A stretch of 64,000 nucleotides of DNA, from the NCBI GenBank assembly GCA_018968815.1, contig JAGWZL010000004.1, positions 1 through 64,000 on the forward strand, read 5' to 3'. Under the pieces are notes generated by a model. The model was not told where the DNA came from. It did not search any database and worked only from the letters and a program-made list of their open reading frames with translations. Below, piece after piece: positions 34,788-44,000 of the stretch. Every line of letters starts with the position of its first letter. The first letter of the stretch is position 1. The position numbers and the translations under genes are program-made. The DNA comes from Verrucomicrobiota bacterium (GTDB taxonomy: Bacteria > Chlamydiota > Chlamydiia > Chlamydiales > SM23-39).

Positions 34788-37700
34788 GTGAACACAGTTT
34801 CCTTCAACGTGTGAACGGGCAACTGATCCAGTTTGAGTTCAATCAAACAATGGAGGAACATTTGCGCGAGTTGCAAATTCGTAATCAGCGGAATATGGTG
34901 GTCAATGGCGAGTCTGCGGATTTTATAGCCTGCTGTATTTTTTTCCAGGCCGCGCGGGATATTGATGATCAGATCGACTTTGCGCTCCGCCAGTAAAGTG
35001 GCGATATTAGGCTCATATTTTTCCCCCACTTTGTAGACACATACAGATCCGATGCCCTTTTTAGAAAGGAAATCGTGGGTCCCTTCGGTGGCGTAGAAAT
35101 CCCACCCCTGCTCTTCTAAAAGGGCGAGCGATTCGACCAGTTTGATGCGCGATTCGGCAGGAGCGCTGATGAGCAGCCGCTTGCCGCTCAGCGTTTGCTC
35201 GGTGGAGGCCCATGAGGCAAAAAGGGCCTCTAAATAGTGTTCGCCGATGTGGGCCACCTCTCCCGTCGAGGCCATCTCCACATTGGCCACCGGGTCCGCC
35301 CCTTTCAGCCTGCGATAGGAAAATTGGGGCGTTTTGACCCCCACATAGTCGAGCTCGAGCGTCTCATAGATGCGCGGTTTATATTGATTCAAAATCAGCT
35401 CAGCGCAGATTTCAATTAAATTGTGCCCGGTCACTTTCGAAACAAACGGAAACGAACGGGATGCTCTCACATTGCATTCAATCACTTGGATGGCGTTGTC
35501 TTTCGCAATGAACTGAAGATTAAAGGGACCTGTCATGTCGAGCGCTTTGACAATGGCGCGTGTGATCTTCTTGGCCCGCCGAATGGTCTCGAGGTATAGG
35601 CGCTGCGGCGGCAGAACAAGCGTGGCATCGCCCGAATGCACGCCCGCATTTTCCACATGTTCTGAAATCGCCGATACGAGAACCTCTCCCTCTTGAGCGA
35701 CCCCGTCGATTTCCAACTCTTTTGCATTTTCGATGAATTTGGAAATGACGATCGGATGGTCCGGAGAGATGAGCGTCGCCTCTTTCAGATATTTTTCGAG
35801 CTCTTCTACATCGGTCACGACATTCATCGCAGAGCCCGATAACACATAGGAGGGGCGAATGAGGACAGGATAGCCGACCTCTTCGGCAAAGGTTTTGGCG
35901 GTTTTGAGATCGGTGGCGCGGCACCAGGCAGGCTGATCGATGCCCAATTCCCGCAGCAGAGTGGAAAAGGTGTCTCGATTCTCGGCCCGATCGATGCTCG
36001 TCGCCGGCGTTCCAAAAATCGGCACCCCTTTTTTGTGCAGCGCGAACGCTAAATTGTTGGCGATTTGACCGCCCACCGATACGACAAAGCCTTTCGGCCT
36101 TTCAAACTCGGCGATATCGAGCACTCTTTCTAATGTGAGTTCTTCAAAATAGAGTCGATCCGATTCATCGAAATCGGTCGAGACCGTTTCTGGGTTGGAG
36201 TTGATCAGAATCACTTCGCTGCCCAATTTCCTGAGCGTTCGGGCCATATTGACGGCGCACCAATCAAATTCCACCGAAGAGCCGATGCAATAGGGCCCTG
36301 AGCCTAAGACAACGGTCGGTTTTTTCTTGGAGGGGCTCACATCGTGTTCGATCGCGCTGTAGGTTGTGTACAAATAGTTGGTCTCGGCGTCAAACTCTCC
36401 CGCGAGCGTGTCGATTTGTTTGACAAACGGGATGATTTTATATTGTTTCCTCAGCTCTCGGATCTCCTCTTCGCTTCTTTTTTTCATTCTGGCGATCGAT
36501 TTGTCTGAGAAGCCGAGCTCTTTGGCCTGGCGCAGCAGCCCCGCATCGAGCTTGGCTTTGCAGAACGCCTTTTGAAAGTCTGCCAATGCGCTCAGCTGAT
36601 GTAAAAACCACCGGTCGATGCGAGAGGCCGCATAGGCTTTTTCAACACTGCCCCCATTTTGAAAGAACTGATAGAGGGCAAAAATTCTCCGATCGGTGGG
36701 GGCTTGGATGTCTACCAGAGGTTCTGCGATTTCTTCAGGGGAGTGGTCGATGCCGCTAGAGCCGATATTGAGCATCCGAATGCCTTTTTGGAGCGCTTCG
36801 GGAAACGATCTGCCGATGGCCATCACCTCCCCGACGCTTTTCATTTCGGTGCCAATGGTTCTCTCTGCGCTTTTAAGTTTTTGGATGTCCCAGCGGGGGA
36901 TTTTGACGACGACGTAGTCCAATGCGGGTTCGAAAAAGGCGCTTGTTTTTTTCGTGATCGCATTTTGGATTTCATCCAATCTCAGTCCGAGCGCCAATTT
37001 GGCGGCGACAAAGGCGAGCGGATAGCCAGTCGCCTTGGAGGCGAGGGCGCTGGAGCGGGAGAGGCGGGCATTCATCTCGATCACCCGGTATTCGCTGTTT
37101 TCTGGGTTCAGGGCGAATTGCACATTGCATTCCCCTTGAATCTGAAAGTGGCGGGCGCACTGAATCGCAATGGCGCGCAAGCGGTGAAACTCTTCATTGT
37201 TCAGCGTTTGGGAGGGGGCGATCACAATGCTTTCGCCGGTGTGGATCCCCATCGGATCCAAATTTTCCATGTTGCAAATCGTGAGCGTTTGATCGGCCAC
37301 ATCGCGGATCACCTCATACTCAAATTCCTTCCAGCCGAGCAGATATTCTTCGATGAGGATTTGCGGGGCGGCTTGCAGGGCTTGTTGGGCGCGTAGGCGC
37401 ATTTCGGCTTCCTGTTCAATTTTTCCCGAGCCAAGGCCGCCTAGAGAAAAACCGGAACGCATCATCACCGGATAGCCGATTTGACGCGCCGCTTGCAGGG
37501 CCTCCTCAACCGTGCGAGCTGCGATGCTTTTGGGGGAAAGGATGCCGATCGAGGTCAAATGGTTTTTGAACAGATCCCGATCTTCGGTCAGACGGATCGA
37601 CTCGATCGATGTGCCGAGCACGGGGACATGATATTTTTTTAAAATGCCCGCTTCTTCAAGCTGTAAGCCGAGATTGAGGGCTGTTTGTCCGCCAAAACTG

Positions 37701-37945
37701 AGGAGGATGGCCGATGGCTTTTCTTTGGCGATGATTTTTTCAACCGTTGGCACATTGAGAGGCTCTAAATAGACCTCATCAGCCATATCGGCATCGGTTT
37801 GCACCGTTGCGATGTTGGGATTGACGAGGATCGTTTTGAGCCCCTCTTCTTTGAGCGCTTTGATGGCCTGCGAGCCTGAATAGTCGAATTCGCCTGCTTG
37901 GCCGATGCGCAATCCGCCAGAGCCTAAAAGAAGCACGCTTTTCAC
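34784..37945 (-). CDS. carB: Carbamoyl-phosphate synthase large chain
   Basis: CarB makes carbamoyl phosphate from bicarbonate, ammonia and two ATP. The 1053-residue protein has the two homologous halves, each with a Rossmann start (LLLGSGGLRIGQAGEFDYSG at residue 5 and VVLGSGPYCIGSSVEFDWCA near 550) and an ATP-grasp core (EYLLGWKEFEYEVIRDVAD and KFIENAKELEIDGVAQ). A C-terminal MGS-like allosteric domain (YATEGTHDFLSKKGI, NIPRGLEKNTAGYKIRRLA) follows. It is full length and overlaps carA and the GT9 gene by 4 bp each. Confidence 0.97.
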   Translation of the reverse strand: MKSVLLLGSGGLRIGQAGEFDYSGSQAIKALKEEGLKTILVNPNIATVQTDADMADEVYLEPLNVPTVEKIIAKEKPSAILLSFGGQTALNLGLQLEEAGILKKYHVPVLGTSIESIRLTEDRDLFKNHLTSIGILSPKSIAARTVEEALQAARQIGYPVMMRSGFSLGGLGSGKIEQEAEMRLRAQQALQAAPQILIEEYLLGWKEFEYEVIRDVADQTLTICNMENLDPMGIHTGESIVIAPSQTLNNEEFHRLRAIAIQCARHFQIQGECNVQFALNPENSEYRVIEMNARLSRSSALASKATGYPLAFVAAKLALGLRLDEIQNAITKKTSAFFEPALDYVVVKIPRWDIQKLKSAERTIGTEMKSVGEVMAIGRSFPEALQKGIRMLNIGSSGIDHSPEEIAEPLVDIQAPTDRRIFALYQFFQNGGSVEKAYAASRIDRWFLHQLSALADFQKAFCKAKLDAGLLRQAKELGFSDKSIARMKKRSEEEIRELRKQYKIIPFVKQIDTLAGEFDAETNYLYTTYSAIEHDVSPSKKKPTVVLGSGPYCIGSSVEFDWCAVNMARTLRKLGSEVILINSNPETVSTDFDESDRLYFEELTLERVLDIAEFERPKGFVVSVGGQIANNLAFALHKKGVPIFGTPATSIDRAENRDTFSTLLRELGIDQPAWCRATDLKTAKTFAEEVGYPVLIRPSYVLSGSAMNVVTDVEELEKYLKEATLISPDHPIVISKFIENAKELEIDGVAQEGEVLVSAISEHVENAGVHSGDATLVLPPQRLYLETIRRAKKITRAIVKALDMTGPFNLQFIAKDNAIQVIECNVRASRSFPFVSKVTGHNLIEICAELILNQYKPRIYETLELDYVGVKTPQFSYRRLKGADPVANVEMASTGEVAHIGEHYLEALFASWASTEQTLSGKRLLISAPAESRIKLVESLALLEEQGWDFYATEGTHDFLSKKGIGSVCVYKVGEKYEPNIATLLAERKVDLIINIPRGLEKNTAGYKIRRLAIDHHIPLITNLQLAQMFLHCLIELKLDQLPVHTLKETVFT

Positions 37946-38982
37946 AGTCGCTCCACAAATTGTTGAAAGACATAAAAGGCATCGGTGGGTCCTGGGTGGC
38001 TTTCAGGGTGAAATTGCACTGCGAAGAAGGGCAGTTTTTTGTGCATAATCCCCTCCACCGAATGGTCGTTTAAACTTCTGAAATGGACTTGCCAATCTGC
38101 GGGTAGGCTTTTTTCATCGATCGCATATCCATGGTTTTGCGAAGTTAACAGCGCCCGCTGTCTTTGTAGATCGATGCAAGGATGGTTTTGTCCGCGGTGT
38201 CCGAACTTGAGTTTGTAGGTTTTCCCTCCAATCGCAAGGGCGAGCAGCTGGGCGCCGAGACAAATGCCCATGAACGGCTTTTTGCGGCCTAAGTTTTTTC
38301 GCAAAATGGCGATGGTTTCTGTGCAAGAGGCCGGATCGCCAGGTCCATTCGAGAGAAAAAGACCGTCGTAGTCTTCTTCGGAATAGTCGTAATTGTATGG
38401 GACGCGCACCACTTGCACATCGAACTGCAGCAAAGAACGGACAATGTTTTCTTTCATGCCGCAGTCGACGGCGATGATTTTTTTGCGTCCGGCGCCGTAG
38501 ATCTGTTTCTGTGCGAGCGACACTTTTTGCACGAGGTGTTCTGCATTGGGGTCGACAAATTGTTTGGGGGCGCGGCCTCTACAAATCGCTCCGAGGGCGA
38601 CCCCTTTTTTTCTCAGCAATTTGGTGAGCGCGCGCGTGTCAACGCCGCAAATGAGGGGCACTTTTTGTTCTTCGAGCCATTTGAGAAAAGTGGTTTGCGC
38701 ATTCCAGTGGCTCGGGATGGGATTGATCCAGCCTGCGACGACTCCAGCGGCTTGGATTTTTTGCGATTCCCAGGTGTCAGAGGGCGGCACGCCATAATTC
38801 CCGATCAGGGGAAACGTAAAGGTGAGAATCTGGCCCGCGAAAGAGGGGTCGGTTAAAGACTCCACATAGCCGGTCATGCCCGTTGAAAAAACGACTTCGC
38901 CAAAGAAATTCCTGTCTTGCCATTCAGGAGAAAATCCGGGAAATGCTTCTCCGGACTCTAGAATCAGTTTAGACATGAACAT
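37942..38982 (-). CDS. carA: Carbamoyl-phosphate synthase small chain
   Basis: CarA is the glutamine amidotransferase subunit that feeds ammonia to CarB. The 346-residue protein has the N-terminal GEVVFSTGMTGYVESLTDPS domain and the class-I amidotransferase triad: Cys in GICLGAQLLALAIGG near 242 and the His-x-Glu in VQFHPESHPGP near 328. Two Met codons (38982 and 38976) are possible starts, and neither has a clear ribosome site. The gene overlaps carB by ATGA. Confidence 0.96.
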   Translation of the reverse strand: MFMSKLILESGEAFPGFSPEWQDRNFFGEVVFSTGMTGYVESLTDPSFAGQILTFTFPLIGNYGVPPSDTWESQKIQAAGVVAGWINPIPSHWNAQTTFLKWLEEQKVPLICGVDTRALTKLLRKKGVALGAICRGRAPKQFVDPNAEHLVQKVSLAQKQIYGAGRKKIIAVDCGMKENIVRSLLQFDVQVVRVPYNYDYSEEDYDGLFLSNGPGDPASCTETIAILRKNLGRKKPFMGICLGAQLLALAIGGKTYKLKFGHRGQNHPCIDLQRQRALLTSQNHGYAIDEKSLPADWQVHFRSLNDHSVEGIMHKKLPFFAVQFHPESHPGPTDAFYVFQQFVERL

Positions 38983-39037
38983 AGTTGGCTACGAGTGTAC
39001 TGCAGAGGAATTTTTGTTTATAGTGTTTTTTGTGGAC

Positions 39038-39985
39038 CTATTTTCGCACCAGGGCGTCATTGGCCCAAAGAGTGGGGCTCCGAGCGATTTCGGCCAACGC
39101 ATCGATCCAATAGGGTTCCAAGTTGAGGGCGGGGCAGCGATAGGCTTTGAGCCCCTGTTTTTCTACGATGGGTAAGTACAGTTTTTCAATTTCGAAGAGC
39201 GTTTCGATGTGATCGGAGGTAAAACTGATGGGCACAAAGACCACCGTTGTCCGTCCCTCATTCCATTGCAAGAGGGTCTCGCACGCCTCATTGGTGTAGG
39301 GTCTGAGCCATTCGCCTTTGCCAAATTTGGACTGATAGCAAAGCCGCCCTTTGGCTTTCGGGAAGCCAGACATCACGGCCCGAAAGGAGGCCTGACATTC
39401 CTGTTCATACGGATCGCCTTCTTCAATAAAGCGTTTTGGCACTCCATGTGCGGAAAACAGGAGTAACGTCTCCTTTTCATCGAGCTGCTTTTCCTGCAGA
39501 AAATCGCGGATGCGCCGTTGATAGGAGGCGATGAACGCGGGGTGGTCGGCATACGATTTGATCCACCGAAGCTTTTGAGAGGGGGCGAAAAAGCGGGCAA
39601 TGCTTCCCGTAGTGGCGTAGCAAAATTGGGGAAATAGCGGCAGGACGATGTGTTCATTCGCTTTGGCCAATTGAGCGCGTGTCTCTGCATGCGTGGCAAT
39701 GAGGTATCTGTGAAACGTATGCACGGGCGCGCGCAACGGATGCGACAATTTCTCTTTGAGGGCCTCGGTATCGAAGTAGATGGGGGATTTGTCGCCAATT
39801 TCGATATAGTCTTCCCGCACTTTGACGGCCCGTTTGCGCGCGATTCTACCGAAAAACCAGTTGTGCACAAATGGAGGGAAACGGCTTCGGATCACATCTC
39901 GATCGCAAAGCAATGCGGTGAGGAACGAGGGGATCTCATCTAGGTTCCGAGGACCGCCAAAATTGACCAAGAGATAGGGGGGCAT
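39038..39985 (-). CDS. hemH: Ferrochelatase
   Basis: HemH inserts iron in protoporphyrin IX, the last step of haem synthesis. The 315-residue protein starts PYLLVNFGGPRNLDEIPSFL and has the catalytic histidine in LFSAHGVPKRFIEEGDPY near 186, followed by YQSKFGKGEWLRP and FVPISFTSDHIETLFEI, all family hallmarks. It is of usual length. The neighbours have no haem genes. Confidence 0.95.
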   Translation of the reverse strand: MPPYLLVNFGGPRNLDEIPSFLTALLCDRDVIRSRFPPFVHNWFFGRIARKRAVKVREDYIEIGDKSPIYFDTEALKEKLSHPLRAPVHTFHRYLIATHAETRAQLAKANEHIVLPLFPQFCYATTGSIARFFAPSQKLRWIKSYADHPAFIASYQRRIRDFLQEKQLDEKETLLLFSAHGVPKRFIEEGDPYEQECQASFRAVMSGFPKAKGRLCYQSKFGKGEWLRPYTNEACETLLQWNEGRTTVVFVPISFTSDHIETLFEIEKLYLPIVEKQGLKAYRCPALNLEPYWIDALAEIARSPTLWANDALVRK

Positions 39986-40080
39986 GAGAGAACGTTAGAG
40001 AAATGCTCCATTTTTGGCTAGAGGGGATACGGAGGCGTTGATCTTATTCTCCGTTTTCTTTAAATTTTAGCTGAGGGAAT

Positions 40081-40803
40081 ATGCGTTTTCTTCGACTTTT
40101 TCTTTTGGCTCTTGGGTTTTGTAGCTGTGGTTCCAATCCAGGCGGTTTTCGCATTGGCTACGATCCCGACTGGTACCCTTCTGATTTTGGCCCCCAAACC
40201 TCTTATGTCAACGGCTACACTGCAGAGATGCTTTTGGAAATGGCTCATCTGAGCGGCATGCGCTTTGAGTTGGTTCGGGCCAATGGGGGCAGTTTATTGG
40301 AAGGTTTGCAGGCCAAGAAATATGATGCTGTCCTCACAACGCTCCCCCCGTATGAATACAACCTCGCCAAATACGACTTTTCAGAGAACTTTCTCGATTT
40401 GGGCCCCGTGTTGATCGCCCCCCTCCAAGCGGAAAAGAACTCTTTGGAAAAATTGGAGGGCGATCTCGTCGGGATCATCACGAACGATCCGGCTGCATTG
40501 ATTTTAGCCAAACACCCTGCCATCATCATTCGGCAATACCCGTCTGTCCCGGCGCTGCTCGACGCAGTGGCCCAAGGAGAGATCCAAGGCGCCCTGCTCG
40601 CCTACATCCCCGCTGTCAACTATGTGTCAGACCTGTATTCGGGTATCTTACACATTGTAGGAAAACCGCTGACCCATCAGGGCATTCATCTGGTGGGAGC
40701 TAAGGGCGGTCTCGATGCATTCAATCGCAACCTCGCCTCTTTGCGCAAAAAGAGTGTACTCGAAAAACTCAAACAAAAATGGGAACTGGCTCCCCCTACC
40801 TAG
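40081..40803 (+). CDS. Amino-acid-type solute-binding lipoprotein
   Basis: The 240-residue protein starts with a lipoprotein signal (LFLLALGFCSC, modified Cys near 16-18). A family-3 solute-binding domain follows: FRIGYDPDWYPSDFG, GYTAEMLLEMAHLSGMRFEL, KYDAVLTTLPP and YDFSENFLDLGPVLI. This is the fold of glutamine/arginine-binding proteins of ABC importers. No permease or ATPase gene is next to it. GAGGG precedes the ATG. A weak stem (40029-40054) followed by Ts lies just upstream and could be a leader hairpin. Confidence 0.85.
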   Translation: MRFLRLFLLALGFCSCGSNPGGFRIGYDPDWYPSDFGPQTSYVNGYTAEMLLEMAHLSGMRFELVRANGGSLLEGLQAKKYDAVLTTLPPYEYNLAKYDFSENFLDLGPVLIAPLQAEKNSLEKLEGDLVGIITNDPAALILAKHPAIIIRQYPSVPALLDAVAQGEIQGALLAYIPAVNYVSDLYSGILHIVGKPLTHQGIHLVGAKGGLDAFNRNLASLRKKSVLEKLKQKWELAPPT

Positions 40804-40985
40804 AGGGCAATAGTCGCTCGCTCCGGAGACGAATTTTGAGGACTCTCCTTGCCAAAAACCGATTCTTCAGGTTGTTTCTGTATAAATACTTTTTTGAAAT
40901 ACCGCGCTAGTTTGGCTCGTTTAAAGAAGTTTTTTAAACTAACAGGTATTAAAATATTATGTAATGCATACTATTTAATTTTATG
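40804..40985. other. AT-rich intergenic region
   Basis: No gene or RNA is supported here. It becomes markedly AT-rich towards the promoter of the large kinase-glycosyltransferase gene and holds a 7-bp hairpin (GTTTAAA...TTTAAAC) near 40918-40938. Confidence 0.5.
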
Positions 40986-41014
40986 TTCAAATTAAGTACA
41001 TTATCAATTATAAT
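40986..41014 (+). promoter_or_regulatory. Promoter of the kinase-glycosyltransferase gene
   Basis: TTCAAA (40986-40991) and a perfect TATAAT (41009-41014) are 17 bp apart. Transcription would start near 41021, only 3 bp before the first ATG (41024). This favours the second ATG at 41090, which has its own ribosome site. Confidence 0.6.
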
Positions 41015-41089
41015 TATCTGATTATGGGTGGAAATAGCATTTTAACGAGCTTGACAGGTGCCGCGCTCGTAGTTACAGGAGCTTCTGAT

Positions 41090-44000
41090 ATGAGTGTCGG
41101 TCACAGGCTGTCGTTGCCTGTGATCAGCACTATATGGAAAGTTCTTTGTTTACTCAGTACTTGGTTCGTCACAGTTTCTGGGGAAGCGACTGGCGCGCAG
41201 CGGGCTTTACAACCTTGTGAGTATATACCAGCAGATGTCTTGGGTTTTAGAGATATTGTGCGAAAATGTGCCCAGGAAAATCCTTTGCATGCTCTTGTAG
41301 ACACTTCGAGCGGAGCCTATGTTTTACATGATACAGACGGCAAGAAGCTGGCTCTTGTGAAACCTGTTGATGAGAGGAATCTAGGTCCTCAAAATAGAGT
41401 GGAGGCTCGTAGACAAGCCGATCTTTCCGATGAAGATCAGTATCAACAGAATTTTTATCCGGGACATCCTGCAAAAAGACAAGTTGTGGCAAAAAGATTA
41501 GATTTTGGGTCCGGAGCTTGTCTGCCGTTAGGGTATGTCGATGAAATGGATAGCGATCAGTTTTTTAGTGTGGAGGCGGCCAAAACAGGCCAGCCTGCGG
41601 GAGTGCAAAGAAAAGAGGTCTATGTTCAACAATTTATCGAAAATACCACTCCTTTGGTCGAACTGCATCCCGACTGTTCTCAAGATCTAGACAAAGCTTA
41701 TCAAATAGCGGGCCATCCAGTTTTGGATCAGGTGCCCTTAGAGGAATTTCAAAAAATAGCTCTCCTTGATCTTCTATTGTATAACGAAGATCGGCATGCC
41801 GGCAATCTTGTTATATTCAGAGATGCAATAGGAGTTCCTCATTTGATTCCGATCGATATGGATATGATCTTACCGGGGACATTTCAACAAGCGCCTCGGA
41901 CAGGACTGTTTACTCATCGAAGAGCTGAAGAGCGTTTGACGCCGGACACTCTTGCTTGGATTGAAGCATTAAATCCGGAACAAGTGGCTTCAGTGGTTCG
42001 AGAGGAAGGGCTTGCGGAACCACTCGCCAGACAAGCAAAGATGTTAGCGCTTGTGTTAAAAGAGCTAGGTCCAGACCACTCCATTGCCGAAATGTCTCAG
42101 TTTATTTTTTCTAAACTGGCTCGCCTTGTAGATCTTTCCAGAGCAAACGCTTTGCAAGCGCTCACGCCTTCTGATCGCGAAAGCTATCAAAAAAGCGAAG
42201 TCTTGCGAAAAGGCTTATGGGAAAACAAGAACTCTCTTCAGAATGCGGAGACATGGTATGAGACTTACAAGGCGGAGTCTAAGCAGAGGATCGAAACATT
42301 ATTAGAAGAGAAAACGTTTGACTCTTTTCAGCGCGGCTTAGAGCGAGAGGCTGCTGCACTCAGAGCGCGCAAAACACGAGATATTACGTTTGGAACGACA
42401 TATATCGCAGGGAATGCCGATCGGGATGCTCTTTCTAAGCTAGTCAGCGATAACCAGCAAGAATATGCCCAACATTGGGGTCTTCATGGAAAAGTGGTTA
42501 CAGAAAGTTTACTACAAGGGCAGTGTCAGGGAGCCACAGGTTCCGTTGACTGCGTTCCTTATTGGAATAAAGTGGCTATTTTAAGGACATGGCTCCAACA
42601 GCCTTCTTCTGGAAAAGAAGAATGGTATGTTCTAGCAGATGATGATATGCCCATTACAAATATGAACATCAATCCTTACCAAGCCATCGATTTATTGAGG
42701 GAAGGGGATGATGCGAGCATCATTATCGCGAGAGATGTTGTCCAGTGGACGGGGGGACGCCGAGATCATTCTGTCAATACAGGGGTGCTGATGGTCCGCA
42801 AGGATCAAAACAGCAAAGATTTTATTGAAAAGTTATGGGCTAAGAGAAACGATGCTGCTACCCAAAGTTCCCACTGTCGAACGCTCGGGACTTGTAAAAC
42901 CCAAGACGTTCTTCATGAGCAAGAGGCCTTTGCGAGAGTTCTTGCAGAAGATCCATCTCTTCTCAACAAGGTGGTGAAAGTTGTAAATTACAGAAATACG
43001 TACCGGGGACGAGAAATTGCTCTGAATACTTTTAGGCGGCATGGTTGTTTTGTCCGTGTACAAGACGGATGGAGTGACCGTTCATTTTCCTATAACGATC
43101 CCGCTGATGGGGCGTGGCGAGAGGGAGATTGGATGGGACAAACGGCAGGGGTTCCTATCAAAGGCCGAGAATGTAGCACGGGGGAGCCTAGATCTTTTCG
43201 ATTAGACTATTTACGTTCAATGTTAGAACGAATCATTCCGATTGATGCAGAGGGCTCTTCTCTCCACACAAGCCAGCCAATAAGCGCTGCACAAGACACT
43301 GTGACTCAGAGTCTCGCTTATGAGGATAGGGAACTATGGCACGAAATCGAAACGACCCTTGGAAAAAGAAACTACCCTGAGCCTACGAACAAGTGCAAGC
43401 CTAACGTTTGCTCCTGGCCGAAAGATTATGAGGCCCATGTAGAAAGCACGCTGGCGAAGATGGAAGGTGCCGATGCAAAAAAACATGCGCGGCTCGCGAT
43501 CAACTGGGCGTGGGCGCACTATATTTTGGAGGAAGGAATGGGGAACGAAGGCAAGCCTTATCTTGCCAAGATTACAGATCCAGCCATCCAAGACACGGCG
43601 CGCGGGTATATTGATCACGTCATACGTAGAGAGGTTGACTCTTTAGGGCACCAGCGGAAGTTTGAAGAGGCAACCCAGCGTGTATCAGATATTCACTCTA
43701 CTGCAGTACAAGCAGAGGCCATAGGAAGTATTGCAGAGCACAGACTGGCTTATGATCAGGAACTATTGCAAGAAATCCAAACGACCCTTGGAAAAAGAAA
43801 CTACCATGAGCCTACGAACAAGTGCAAGCCTCAGATTTGCTCCTGGCCGAAAGATTATGAGGCCCATGTAGAAAGCACGCTGGCGAAGATTACAGATGCC
43901 GATACAAAACTAAAGGCGCAGCGCGCGATCGGCGAGGCGTGGGCGCAATATATTTTAGAGGAAGGAATGGGGAACGAAGCCAAGCCTTATCTTTCCAAGA

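Noticed and set aside
40029..40054. Terminator upstream of the solute-binding lipoprotein
   Set aside because: The stem is only 6 bp with a 14-base loop, and no plus-strand gene ends before it; mentioned only as a weak leader hairpin.
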